A stretch of DNA of 64,000 nucleotides from Sporolactobacillus shoreae (GTDB lineage Bacteria > Bacillota > Bacilli > Bacillales > Sporolactobacillaceae): contig NZ_SRJD01000009.1 of NCBI RefSeq assembly GCF_004684935.1, positions 62,001 to 126,000 of the forward strand. The letters are read 5' to 3'. Shown here in pieces: positions 36,091 to 44,313 of the stretch. Made by a program: the position numbers and the translations under genes. Numbering within the stretch: position 1 is the first letter of the stretch; each line of letters begins with the position of its first letter. The notes below the pieces were generated by a model. The model had not been told where the DNA came from. It did not search any database and saw only the letters and a program-made list of their open reading frames with translations.

Positions 36091-36996
36091 TTAAAGTGCT
36101 GCGCGGGGATGACAGCGTGAGTAAACTTCCTTGAGTTGATGTTTCGGCCGATCCGGAAACCTGCGGGTGACATACGTATTTTCCCGCCCCATAAGTTCAT
36201 CGACCGACTCAAAGTCCGCTCCCCTTTCAATCAGATGTGCGGCAAGAGACTGCCTGATCATTTCCGGTGAAAACGACGGTCTTATTCCAGCCCGTTCCGC
36301 GCTCTGCTTCAGTATCTTCCAGACGCCCTGCCTGGTCAGCTCTTTTTTTTGTCTGTTCAAAAAGAGTGTCTGTTGATCCTGGCCGGTCTTTACTTTATTT
36401 CTTACTTCAGTTATGTATACCTCTAATGCCTGTCGTGCAGGTTCACCGATGGGAATGATCCTTTCGTTGCGGCTGGTACCTCCGCAGCGGACAAAGCCAA
36501 GAGTGAGGTCCAGATCCTGAACATTCAGACGAATCAATTCAGATACCCGCATGCCTGTCGCGTACAAAAGTTCCAGCATGGCCCGGTCACGTATTCCAAT
36601 ATTCGTTTTCTGATCCGAATGGCTCAGGAGAGTATTCATTTCTTCAATAGAAAGTACTGCCCGCGGCTTATTCTCTGATTTGGGCACTTTCATCGCGATC
36701 GTAGGATCTGTTTCCGCAAGATGATTTCGAAGCAAAAAGCGATGGAATCCGCGGACAGATGCTGCTTTTCTCGCAATAGTTGTCGATGAATTGCCCATAT
36801 CTCTCAGCCAGTACAGATAATTAACATCAGCAAGCTCTGAAACCTCCGACCAGCTGGAGCAGCCTTCTTTTTCCCTTAGAAAAGAGGAATACTGACCAAG
36901 ATCACTCCGGTAGGCATCCAATGTATTAGTAGATAGCCTGTGCTCATCACTTAACTCAGTCAGAAAATCATTAATCTGTTTTTGCACTGCTTTCAT
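36091..36996 (-). CDS. xerD: XerD-like tyrosine recombinase homologue with degenerate active site
   Basis: 301 residues, collinear with XerD, including the core-binding domain (residues 1-105) and the catalytic fold. By spacing against XerD (R148, K172, H244, R247, H270, Y279 in E. coli), the equivalents are R150 kept, K to T174, H to E245, R248 kept, H to R271, and the Tyr nucleophile to F280. Four of six catalytic residues are gone, although LYATGMRVSEL, HPRA at the end and the overall frame are intact. It sits in the xerD locus (yqzK-xerD-punA) and overlaps yqzK by ATGA. DNA cleavage is not expected; a binding or partner role is possible. Confidence 0.85.
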   Translation of the reverse strand: MKAVQKQINDFLTELSDEHRLSTNTLDAYRSDLGQYSSFLREKEGCSSWSEVSELADVNYLYWLRDMGNSSTTIARKAASVRGFHRFLLRNHLAETDPTIAMKVPKSENKPRAVLSIEEMNTLLSHSDQKTNIGIRDRAMLELLYATGMRVSELIRLNVQDLDLTLGFVRCGGTSRNERIIPIGEPARQALEVYITEVRNKVKTGQDQQTLFLNRQKKELTRQGVWKILKQSAERAGIRPSFSPEMIRQSLAAHLIERGADFESVDELMGRENTYVTRRFPDRPKHQLKEVYSRCHPRAAL

Positions 36997-37241
36997 TCCC
37001 CGTCTCCCAAGAACTCCAGTAATCTCATAGAAGGACTAATAGACTTTCCACTGTTTTCTTTTCTTGTTTCTTCTTGATACTGTACCACTTGAATGGCACC
37101 ATTCCCCGGATCTTCATACCGCTGAACATGAGAAAGATTCTGGTCAATCCAGGTTATTCCAACATAAAACACTGTTGTCAGTATAATAAAAAGCAGGAAC
37201 ATCTTCCAAACTATTGGGATCATTCTCAGATTATCTTTCAT
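36993..37241 (-). CDS. yqzK: DUF4227 membrane protein, YqzK
   Basis: 82 residues with one membrane helix (about 11-30, MFLLFIILTTVFYVGITWI) and a short outside tail. Position between fur and xerD is that of B. subtilis yqzK. Function unknown. ATG 37241 has GAGGTGA upstream; the frame extends to 37331. Confidence 0.75.
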   Translation of the reverse strand: MKDNLRMIPIVWKMFLLFIILTTVFYVGITWIDQNLSHVQRYEDPGNGAIQVVQYQEETRKENSGKSISPSMRLLEFLGDGE

Positions 37242-37409
37242 TAAACAGATCACCTCAGTCTGCATGGACAGATTTTTACTTTGTCCTAAAAGATTATGCG
37301 GTAACATGAGGTGAACATGCTGAATAATCATCAGCGCTGCAAATTCGAGTACGAATGAAGATCCTTAAATGTGTTACTGTATCTGTACTTTAACACGTGG
37401 AAAGCCATA

Positions 37410-37446
37410 AACAAAGGAACAGCTTTGTTCCTGCTGTTCCTTTGTT
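37410..37446 (-). terminator. Terminator of fur
   Basis: 14-bp arms AACAAAGGAACAGC and complement (37410-37423, 37433-37446), 14 bp beyond the fur stop. Confidence 0.75.
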
Positions 37447-37459
37447 GAAAAATAATGAT

Positions 37460-37960
37460 TTACACTTTTTCCACTTCAGGCTCTGCCTCCAGATTCTGAC
37501 CGGGCAAGCCTTCTTCCTTGTGCTTCTCAAGGCATCGGTGGCAGATTCCGTGAAAAGTGAGACGATGATCCTTTACCTTAAAGTGCCATTTCCGTTCAAC
37601 AATTTTTTCTACTTCGCCAAGTAAGTCTTCCTGTATTTCATCCACTGATCCGCATTCAATGCACACAAGATGATGATGAAAATGATTAGCCCCCTCACGG
37701 CGAAGATCATACCGGGAGACGCCATCACCAAAATTGATTTTATCCACAACTTTCAGTTCAGTCAATAATTCAAGTGTTCTGTATACTGTTGCAAGGCCGA
37801 TCTCCGGGGCCTTCTCTTTTACCAAGAGATAAACATCTTCCGCACTCAGATGATCCTGTTCATTCTCAAGCAATACACGTACTGTTGCTTCCCGTTGAGG
37901 TGTCAGTTTGTATTTTTGCGCATGCAGCTGTTTCTTAATCCGATTAATTCTGCCTTCCAC
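37460..37960 (-). CDS. fur: Ferric uptake regulator Fur
   Basis: 166 residues. Winged helix (KYKLTPQREATVRVLLENEQDHLSAEDVY, LATVYRTLELL) and metal-binding dimerisation domain (HFHHHLVCIECGSVDEI; second pair CHRC). Both CxxC structural zinc motifs and the sensory His cluster are present. The C terminus is a little longer than usual and acidic. GTG 37960 is preferred (GGAGGGG upstream). Its neighbours yqzK and spoIIM confirm Fur rather than PerR or Zur. Confidence 0.92.
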   Translation of the reverse strand: MEGRINRIKKQLHAQKYKLTPQREATVRVLLENEQDHLSAEDVYLLVKEKAPEIGLATVYRTLELLTELKVVDKINFGDGVSRYDLRREGANHFHHHLVCIECGSVDEIQEDLLGEVEKIVERKWHFKVKDHRLTFHGICHRCLEKHKEEGLPGQNLEAEPEVEKV

Positions 37961-38047
37961 ACAAACCCCTCCCTCTGCAAAACTGTACAAACATGATCAA
38001 TTTCATTATTAATCTGACAGGAAAATTCGTTCCTTATACTCACAAAA

Positions 38048-38076
38048 ATTATAATCCCAACCGATTTGCGTGTCAA
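38048..38076 (-). promoter_or_regulatory. Consensus sigma-A promoter of fur
   Basis: TTGACA (38071-38076) and TATAAT (38048-38053) on the minus strand with exactly 17 bp between. Confidence 0.8.
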
Positions 38077-38082
38077 TGATAA

Positions 38083-38097
38083 ATATAATGATTATAA
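38083..38097. promoter_or_regulatory. PerR/Fur-family box upstream of fur
   Basis: ATATAATGATTATAA matches the 7-1-7 PerR consensus TTATAATnATTATAA in 14 of 15 positions. It lies 6 bp upstream of the fur -35. Confidence 0.65.
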
Positions 38098-38226
38098 AAT
38101 TGTAATCAATTTATTTTGAGAATAAAAAAACAGCCTGCCCCGCTTTGTTTTAAAAAACTTATGATCAATTATAGTTTATCGTATGTCATATTTTCTCTGG
38201 TTGTTCATCAGTTGTTTATCAAAAAA
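38098..38226. other. Remaining fur-spoIIM intergenic sequence
   Basis: AT-rich, no ORF; an A-rich stretch followed by GCCTGCC may form part of a weak spoIIM terminator but no convincing hairpin is seen. Confidence 0.3.
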
Positions 38227-38859
38227 TCACGAAATAAATAAGCGGATCAATGCGGGTGAAATATAGGCCTCATAGCCACTCGCAAACGCCACAATGCACC
38301 CTGAGATCAATAACAGCAAAGCGTAGCTGATAATCTGCGGGAAAAGGGGTTCCCTGCGCGTCTTGATTAATAATTGCCGGATGATTTTAAGAGAGCAGAC
38401 GACTGCAACCACTGAGATGAACAAGTCGCAAGGTATCAGAAGCAAATTTTGCGGAAACACACTGACCAGTGCGGTCAGAAAGCCGTTTATCCCCATTTGG
38501 CTGACAAGAAATCCAACGGTAAATCCGAGTACCATTCCCTTGACAAAAACCAGTATAAATATGATGGGAAGTCCAATCACAGAAAGGCCGAGTATCCAGA
38601 TAAGGCCGATATACTGCAAATCATTGAGTAAGCTTTCTCGGAACAGCAATTGAGGGTCGGCAATCTGTCCGTGCGATAGTTCTCCAAAAAATTGTTGCAG
38701 GTAATGAAAAAGATCTGTTTTTGTTTCGTAAGGCAGACTATTGACAACAATCGCCCCAAAAATAATTCCCATCAAAAACAATGCAATAACAAAAGTGTAC
38801 AGAGACCTGCAATCTTTCAAATGAGTTGCCAGTAGTCTGGTGAATCTATTTCCGGACAT
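38227..38859 (-). CDS. spoIIM: Stage II sporulation protein M (SpoIIM)
   Basis: About 210 residues with five or so membrane helices. SpoIIM forms the DMP complex with SpoIID and SpoIIP, driving septal peptidoglycan removal in engulfment. VIGLPIIFILVFVKGMVLGFTVGFL and the following LIPCDLFIS segment are family-typical. ATG 38859 is used because GGGGGG lies eight bases before; a TTG two codons upstream is too close. Confidence 0.92.
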   Translation of the reverse strand: MSGNRFTRLLATHLKDCRSLYTFVIALFLMGIIFGAIVVNSLPYETKTDLFHYLQQFFGELSHGQIADPQLLFRESLLNDLQYIGLIWILGLSVIGLPIIFILVFVKGMVLGFTVGFLVSQMGINGFLTALVSVFPQNLLLIPCDLFISVVAVVCSLKIIRQLLIKTRREPLFPQIISYALLLLISGCIVAFASGYEAYISPALIRLFIS

Positions 38860-38905
38860 AAGCAAATCCCCCCGCCAGCTTTCTTTCGGATAAAGTCTAT
38901 TAACC

Positions 38906-38935
38906 AGTCTATGATTAACTTCTGAAAGCTATAAC
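38906..38935 (-). promoter_or_regulatory. Sigma-E-like promoter of spoIIM
   Basis: TTATAG (38930-38935) with ATA at 38930-38932, 16-bp gap, CATAGACT (38906-38913; fits CATAnnnT) on the minus strand. spoIIM is sigma-E dependent in B. subtilis. Confidence 0.45.
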
Positions 38936-38971
38936 AAGGGGATGCTCTATTCTATTGGAAAGAACCAATTT

Positions 38972-39514
38972 TTATTTTTTCAAAGAGCGCAGCCGCATGT
39001 ACTGAACCGCGTAAACCGTCTTTGCATCGGCAATCCGGTGATCCTCAACCATATGTTCCGCCTCTTCCAAAGTAACAGCGTAAACTTCCAAAAATTCGTC
39101 TTCATCCAGATGCTGCTTGCCGGAAATAAGGGAATGTGTAAAATAAACATGCAGCAGTTCATCTGAAAAACCTGGTGAAGAATAAAATGAAGACACTTTC
39201 TTCATTTCCTCACACTGGTACCCCGTCTCTTCTTCAAGTTCGCGCCGGGCAGCATCATCAGGATTTTCCCCGGGTTCCAGCTTGCCAGCCGGAATTTCAT
39301 AAAGGATTTTGTTCATTGGATATCGATACTGCCTGACCAGAAGAAGTTTACCTTCGTCGTCTGCAGCAATAATTGCAACTGCGCCAGGATGCTTCACCAC
39401 TTCACGCGATGCACTGCGGCCGTCCGGAAGGCTGACTTTATCTAAAAAAAGATGAACGATTTTTCCTTTGAATATTTCCTTTGATTCAGTCCTTGTTTCT
39501 GTCAATCCATCCAT
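38972..39514 (-). CDS. nudF: ADP-ribose pyrophosphatase NudF
   Basis: 180 residues, NUDIX box GKLEPGENPDDAARRELEE then ETGY near residue 78. It hydrolyses ADP-ribose to AMP and ribose 5-phosphate. N-terminal swap domain (IFKGKIVHLFLDKVSLPDGR) matches the NudF subfamily. Position next to spoIIM agrees with B. subtilis. The start is not firmly set; MDGLTET at 39514 has GAGGCGG upstream. Confidence 0.92.
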   Translation of the reverse strand: MDGLTETRTESKEIFKGKIVHLFLDKVSLPDGRSASREVVKHPGAVAIIAADDEGKLLLVRQYRYPMNKILYEIPAGKLEPGENPDDAARRELEEETGYQCEEMKKVSSFYSSPGFSDELLHVYFTHSLISGKQHLDEDEFLEVYAVTLEEAEHMVEDHRIADAKTVYAVQYMRLRSLKK

Positions 39515-39696
39515 AAAAATACCGCCTCACTTTATATACTTTTCAATTTCAACAATATCCGTAATTTTCATATTAAGCAATGATTAATTAATCATAATCT
39601 TCCCCCTTTTTTCCGTGACGATATCCTTAATTTGTTCTATAGTTTATAAAGTGCTTTAGTCAAAAAAGAAGAAAAAAATTCTGCTGAGGTTAGATC

Positions 39697-40956
39697 ATGC
39701 CTGAACCCAATCCAATCATCAATAATAAAAAATACCCGCTGATATTCGAACCACTGGTCATTTCAAAGCCCTTCCGTGCGCTATGGATCGGTAACTCTCT
39801 TTCGGTTTTCGGTTCTTCGATTTCAGGAGTCATCGTACCGATTCTGGTCTATTCACTAAGCCACTCAACAGTTGCCATGGGCCTCATCATGACTGCCTAC
39901 ATGCTTCCGAATGTTCTCATTCTGCCCTTCGCCGGCATTTTTGTCGACAGAATAAATCGGGCGAAGCTGATGAGATCAGCGGACATCATCCGCTGTCTGT
40001 TGGCCTTTCTCGTTATGTTACTCGGGTTAGCCGGGCAGCTCACCATCCAAGTGTTAACCGTCATCATGGCTCTTCTCGGATTTATGGATGGTTTATTTCA
40101 GCCTGCCTTCTCAGCATTACGCGCCACTGTCTTTGCACCAGAAATCAGAAATTCGGCCAATGCGCTAAATCAGCTCAGTGTCCAGAGCACGCGTCTGTTC
40201 GGGCCGGCAATTGGCGGCCTGATTGTTGGTTTTCTTTCTGCCCCGATCGGTTTTGGCATTGACGGTCTGACCTATCTCATCTCATTCATTTGCCTACTTT
40301 TTCTCACCAATGAGGGGAGAATCATCAAGACTGTAAAATCTCCCGGAAAAGTCTCCTTTATTCGTGAATGCTTCGGAGGCATTCAAGTGATTATGAAAAA
40401 CACTTGGCTCTGGGTCACAATAGTGGCGTTCAGCTTTCTCAACATCTGCACGGCCGGAGTTATTGTGATATTGGTTCCCTGGCTGATTAATGTCCACGAT
40501 GCTTTTCCAGCCTATGTCTATGGATTGATCATGTCCGGAGAAGCGATTGGAGCAGCTCTGGCAGCTTTCATTTTCGGTATGCGCAAGACCTGGCGTTTTC
40601 GTGGATTCATCGCTTACGGCGGAATCTGCGTCGTCGGACTCTCACTTTTCTTCATGCCGCTCATCCACCAGGTATCGCTGATCATCGCTTTAATGACTGT
40701 CGAAGGCATGGGAATGATGGCCTTCGGACTCGTCTGGGAAACAAGTCTTCAGGAACTTGTCGCACCGGAAGCTTTTGGCCGTGTAGCCAGTCTTGACATG
40801 CTTGGCTCCTTTGCACTTCTCCCCGCAGGATACCTTTTTACCGGATGGTTCGCCAAAGCTGTCGGCGGCAGCTTCGCAATGATGATCATGGGCGCTGTCG
40901 TTGTCGTTTCTACCCTGCTGATTTTATGTATACCAGGCATACGAAAGTTTGACTGA
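39697..40956 (+). CDS. MFS transporter
   Basis: 419 residues with 12 predicted helices. The A-like motif GIFVDRINRAKLMRSADIIR lies between helices 2 and 3. Closest in pattern to MFS_3/enterobactin-exporter-like and macrolide efflux proteins (MefA type). Substrate cannot be said. No RBS better than GAGGTTAGATC is seen upstream. It is convergent with tag. Confidence 0.8.
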   Translation: MPEPNPIINNKKYPLIFEPLVISKPFRALWIGNSLSVFGSSISGVIVPILVYSLSHSTVAMGLIMTAYMLPNVLILPFAGIFVDRINRAKLMRSADIIRCLLAFLVMLLGLAGQLTIQVLTVIMALLGFMDGLFQPAFSALRATVFAPEIRNSANALNQLSVQSTRLFGPAIGGLIVGFLSAPIGFGIDGLTYLISFICLLFLTNEGRIIKTVKSPGKVSFIRECFGGIQVIMKNTWLWVTIVAFSFLNICTAGVIVILVPWLINVHDAFPAYVYGLIMSGEAIGAALAAFIFGMRKTWRFRGFIAYGGICVVGLSLFFMPLIHQVSLIIALMTVEGMGMMAFGLVWETSLQELVAPEAFGRVASLDMLGSFALLPAGYLFTGWFAKAVGGSFAMMIMGAVVVVSTLLILCIPGIRKFD

Positions 40957-40969
40957 ATGTACTTAGTCA

Positions 40970-41572
40970 TTAATATTTTCCACTCAATCTGGAAATGGGT
41001 TCATAACAGAAGCAGTCGGTTTCATGATCATTAACCATCCCGACAGCCTGCATAAAGGCATAGCATATCGTTTGACCAACAAATTTGAACCCGCGTTTTT
41101 TCAAGTCCTTACTCATTTTCACAGACTCTTCCGTAAAAGCAGGGATATGGTCATGTGCCTTGTAATGATGAATGATCGGATTTCCCTCTGTAAAAGACCA
41201 AATATAATCACTGAATGACTTTTCTTTTTCAATTTCAAGGTACCCTTTGGCATTCACTATAATAGCTTGGATTTTTAGGCGGTTACGGATGATCCCGCTA
41301 TTACTCATTAACTGTTCCTGTTTTTCTCTAGAAAAAAGCGAAACCTGTTTTGGGTCAAATCCGGCAAAGGCCTTGCGATAACTTTCGCGACGTTTCAGGA
41401 TCGTAATCCAGCTCAGTCCCGCCTGCATCCCTTCAAGGCAGAGCATTTCAAAAAGCGCTTTGGAATCGTGTAAGGGTCTTCCCCATTCGGTGTCATGATA
41501 GGCCAAATAAACCGGATCTTTCGTATTCCAGTTGCATCTGCGTGGTTCAATTTTACTTTCGAGGTGATTCAT
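40970..41572 (-). CDS. tag: DNA-3-methyladenine glycosylase I (Tag)
   Basis: 200 residues. It removes N3-methyladenine from DNA. Zinc ligands are seen at RRCNW (Cys near 13) plus the NDHETDC cluster at the C terminus; the catalytic Glu is in CLEGMQAGLSW. Length is standard. GGACGTGAATCA precedes the ATG. It is probably transcribed alone; its end is convergent with the MFS gene. Confidence 0.93.
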   Translation of the reverse strand: MNHLESKIEPRRCNWNTKDPVYLAYHDTEWGRPLHDSKALFEMLCLEGMQAGLSWITILKRRESYRKAFAGFDPKQVSLFSREKQEQLMSNSGIIRNRLKIQAIIVNAKGYLEIEKEKSFSDYIWSFTEGNPIIHHYKAHDHIPAFTEESVKMSKDLKKRGFKFVGQTICYAFMQAVGMVNDHETDCFCYEPISRLSGKY

Positions 41573-41617
41573 TGATTCACGTCCTTTTATTTTACACTCA
41601 AGTAACCCAATTGAAAT

Positions 41618-42160
41618 TTATTCAATAATTTCAGTTTTGAAGATCGCCTTCATCTGATTCAGAAACATGGCATGCTGGCTGGTGAATGTCGCCATTCCTT
41701 GATTATAGGCGATTGTTTTATATCCCCGAGAATATGCTCCGTACGCTGTCAGAAAATCACATATATCTGTGCATACCCCTGTCAGGTGGACCTTTTCAAT
41801 ATGATGTGCTTTCAGGATCTGATCCAAATTTGTTCCGATGAACGCGTCATACTCGGGTTTCGGAACAAAAATGACGCCTTCTTCCTCGCAGTGCGTGTCA
41901 TACCACTGGCCCAGTTCTCCGTATATCTGTGCCCCCCAGCTGCCTTTCACGTTATGGGGCGGCCACAATTGAAAATGCGGATCATTTTTTTCATGGGCAT
42001 CCATACAGAAAACCACGAGCTTTTTATCACGGTGAAACTGATCGGCCAAATCAGTGATAAACGGCAAAATCTTCTGGGCAGGCTTTCCCGCAGTCAGTCC
42101 GCCTTCATCATCTACAAAGTCATTACTCATATCAATAATCAGCAGAGCTTCATCAGCCAT
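41618..42160 (-). CDS. pncA: Nicotinamidase-type cysteine hydrolase (PncA)
   Basis: 180 residues of the isochorismatase fold. Catalytic Asp in LLIIDMSNDFVDD (D near residue 10), Lys in VFVPKPEYDAF and nucleophilic Cys in HLTGVCTDICDF. Metal-site residues are in MDAHEKNDPHF, as in nicotinamidase PncA (nicotinamide to nicotinate, NAD salvage). ATG 42160 follows GGGGTG; the frame extends three codons upstream. Confidence 0.85.
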   Translation of the reverse strand: MADEALLIIDMSNDFVDDEGGLTAGKPAQKILPFITDLADQFHRDKKLVVFCMDAHEKNDPHFQLWPPHNVKGSWGAQIYGELGQWYDTHCEEEGVIFVPKPEYDAFIGTNLDQILKAHHIEKVHLTGVCTDICDFLTAYGAYSRGYKTIAYNQGMATFTSQHAMFLNQMKAIFKTEIIE

Positions 42161-42312
42161 ACCGAACACCCCTTTACTTATTTTCTGACCTTACTGTAGC
42201 AGGTTTCTGAGCAGATAAAAAGTGACTGCACTCATCGGGCAAATTCATTGCACTCCTTTCGAAATCTGGTATGATAAATTCATTAAACCGATATAAAGAA
42301 GGAGTCTGCATC

Positions 42313-42627
42313 ATGAAAGCAATAGAATCTGTAGAAGAGTTTCAAAAAGTAATCAGCGGACCGAAAACAGTCATCATAAAATTTGAGACGACCTGGTGCC
42401 CGGACTGCAAACGTTTGAATATGTATGTTGATGACATTGTCAAGGATTTTAAGTTTGAATGGTTTTCCGCGGATCGAGACAAGTTCCCGGATCTTGGGAA
42501 GGATTATCAGGTGCTTGGCATTCCGAGTCTTCTCGCATTTAAAAACGGCAAAAAAACGGCCCACCTGAGAGCAGATGATCAATCGCCTGAAGAAATACGT
42601 GATTACTTGAAGACCATCGACGCCTAA
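42313..42627 (+). CDS. Thioredoxin-family protein
   Basis: 104 residues, single thioredoxin fold without signal peptide. The redox motif is WCPDC near residue 25 (instead of WCGPC), which suggests a different potential from standard TrxA. The cis-proline is in LGIPSLLAF. AAGAAGGAG precedes ATG 42313; the earlier in-frame ATG at 42271 lacks one. Similar small proteins occur in Bacillus (YdbP type). Confidence 0.85.
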   Translation: MKAIESVEEFQKVISGPKTVIIKFETTWCPDCKRLNMYVDDIVKDFKFEWFSADRDKFPDLGKDYQVLGIPSLLAFKNGKKTAHLRADDQSPEEIRDYLKTIDA

Positions 42628-42654
42628 GAACAGAAAAAATGACCCAAACAAAGG

Positions 42655-42681
42655 GACCGTTCAGCCATTTACTGAGCGGTC
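42655..42681. terminator. Hairpin between the thioredoxin and CDF genes
   Basis: Arms GACCGTTCAG/CTGAGCGGTC (42655-42664 approximately and 42672-42681, one mismatch) followed by TTTAATTATTAATC, between convergent genes. Confidence 0.6.
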
Positions 42682-42701
42682 TTTAATTATTAATCATGAT
42701 T

Positions 42702-43643
42702 TTATTTTTGGTGTGCGCAATCTGAGTGGCAGTCCGCATAATGAGCGCCTTCGATCTGAATCGTCGAATGTTCCAATTTATATTTTTCAAGAATTTGCTC
42801 TACTTTTCTTAGAATATCATCACGATCCGCCTCTTCGGCCACCTTCAGATGGCAGCTTAGCGAATGAAATCCTGAAGTGATTGTCCATACATGAAGATCA
42901 TGCAGGTCGACGACACCCTTAATGGTGCAGACCTCAAGACGTATTTCGTCCAGATTGAGATAATCCGGTTTACTTTCCATCAAAATATTGACGGATTCTC
43001 TGGCCACCTGCCAACCGCTCTTTAATATGATCAGCGAAACAATGATGCTTGCAATCGGATCGGCAAACTGCCAGCCCGTTAAACCGATAATTACTGCTGC
43101 TGCAATTGCCCCTACGGAACCCAGCAGATCACCAAGCACATGGATCAACGCGCTGCGAACGTTAAGATTCTCTTTTGCCTCGCCCCGCATTAGTATCCAA
43201 GCTACCGCCAAATTAACCAGCATTCCGATTGAAGCGATGACCAACATCTCAGTACTGGCCACCTCTACCGGCCGCGAGAGCCGCAGGAGCGCTTCAATGG
43301 TAATCCAGACGGAAATTGCCAGCAGCAAAACGCCATTAAAGAGTGCGGAGAGAATTTCAAATCTTCGGTAGCCAAATGTTTTCTTATTATTTGCGGGCAC
43401 TCTTGCTCCGACCATCAATGCCGTAAAGCTGAGCCCCAATGAAATCGAATCACTCAGCATATGTCCCGCGTCAGATAACAGTGCCAGACTGTGGCTGTAC
43501 AGTCCTCCGATGAATTCTACAATCATAAAGCACGTGATCAGAAAAAAACTGGCGAAGAGAGCGCCTTGATTGGCCGAATGGCCGTGATCATGATTTTTGA
43601 TTCCGGTATCTTTGATACCTTTGGTGAGTTCGGCACTTTCCAT
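42702..43643 (-). CDS. czcD: Cation diffusion facilitator, CzcD-type metal efflux
   Basis: 313 residues, six membrane helices and a C-terminal cytoplasmic domain. The helix 2 and 5 metal sites (SLALLSDAGHMLSD, and ALIHVLGDLLGS) are the HxxxD pairs of zinc/cadmium/cobalt CDF exporters, and histidines cluster at both ends (NHDHGHS; HYADCHSDCAHQ). ATG 43643 follows GAGGGTGA. The SmtB/CzrA-type operator upstream agrees with zinc-type substrates. Confidence 0.9.
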   Translation of the reverse strand: MESAELTKGIKDTGIKNHDHGHSANQGALFASFFLITCFMIVEFIGGLYSHSLALLSDAGHMLSDSISLGLSFTALMVGARVPANNKKTFGYRRFEILSALFNGVLLLAISVWITIEALLRLSRPVEVASTEMLVIASIGMLVNLAVAWILMRGEAKENLNVRSALIHVLGDLLGSVGAIAAAVIIGLTGWQFADPIASIIVSLIILKSGWQVARESVNILMESKPDYLNLDEIRLEVCTIKGVVDLHDLHVWTITSGFHSLSCHLKVAEEADRDDILRKVEQILEKYKLEHSTIQIEGAHYADCHSDCAHQK

Positions 43644-43710
43644 GGATGATTCACCCTCGCAATCAATTATACGCATTTAAACTGGTTTATTAAGGCGTAT
43701 TAGCATTCTA

Positions 43711-43736
43711 AACATATGAGCAGATATTCATATGTT
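43711..43736. promoter_or_regulatory. SmtB/CzrA-type metal-responsive operator
   Basis: AACATATGA and TCATATGTT, perfect 9-bp arms with an 8-base centre GCAGATAT, resembling the ATATGAACA..TATTCATAT operators of ArsR/SmtB metal sensors. It lies 68 bp upstream of the CDF exporter start. Confidence 0.75.
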
Positions 43737-43843
43737 CAATATGTGGCTTTCTGTCAAAAATGTCAAGGAAAAAATCAGCTTCACAAAGTCCTTTCCGCTT
43801 TGTTATACTTTATTCAGATTCCAGTAGGGAGGGAAGTCGCTTT

Positions 43844-44236
43844 ATGCTTTTTTCAAGTATCCACCATTGTGCGATCATCTGTTCCGATTACCATAAGTCC
43901 AAACATTTTTATGTTGATCTGCTTGGTTTTACTATTATAAATGAGACTTATCGGGAGGAACGGAAATCATATAAGCTGGATCTGAAAATTGGTAACGCAT
44001 TTTCAGGACAAATTGAATTATTCTCTTTCCCGGATCCTCCGAAAAGGTTAACCCATCCTGAAGCCTGTGGCCTCAGACATCTGGCGTTTGATGTAACTAA
44101 TGTCGAAAAGACAACTGAAACATTAAAGCGACTGGGTATTGAAACTGAACCAGTGAGAAAAGATTCATTGACGGGAAAAAGGTTTACTTTTTTCAGGGAT
44201 CCTGATGATCTTCCAATTGAAATCTATGAAAAATAA
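43844..44236 (+). CDS. VOC (glyoxalase I-like) metalloprotein, YaeR type
   Basis: 130 residues, two beta-alpha-beta-beta-beta repeats of the vicinal oxygen chelate fold. Metal ligands are expected in IHHCAIICSD (His), IELFSF (Glu), LRHLAFDV (His) and PIEIYEK (Glu), all present. This subfamily is a lyase of unknown substrate. ATG 43844 follows AGGGAGGG. Confidence 0.82.
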   Translation: MLFSSIHHCAIICSDYHKSKHFYVDLLGFTIINETYREERKSYKLDLKIGNAFSGQIELFSFPDPPKRLTHPEACGLRHLAFDVTNVEKTTETLKRLGIETEPVRKDSLTGKRFTFFRDPDDLPIEIYEK

Positions 44237-44313
44237 CAGAGGACGGCATTTACATCACTACGATGTTTAGTGGATGGTAGTATGCGATCCGAATCATTAC
44301 AGGGAGGATAAAA

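Noticed and set aside
35994-36230. N-terminal extension of punA to 36230
   Set aside because: The added residues are out-of-frame xerD sequence and the ATG at 36062 has a good ribosome site and family length.
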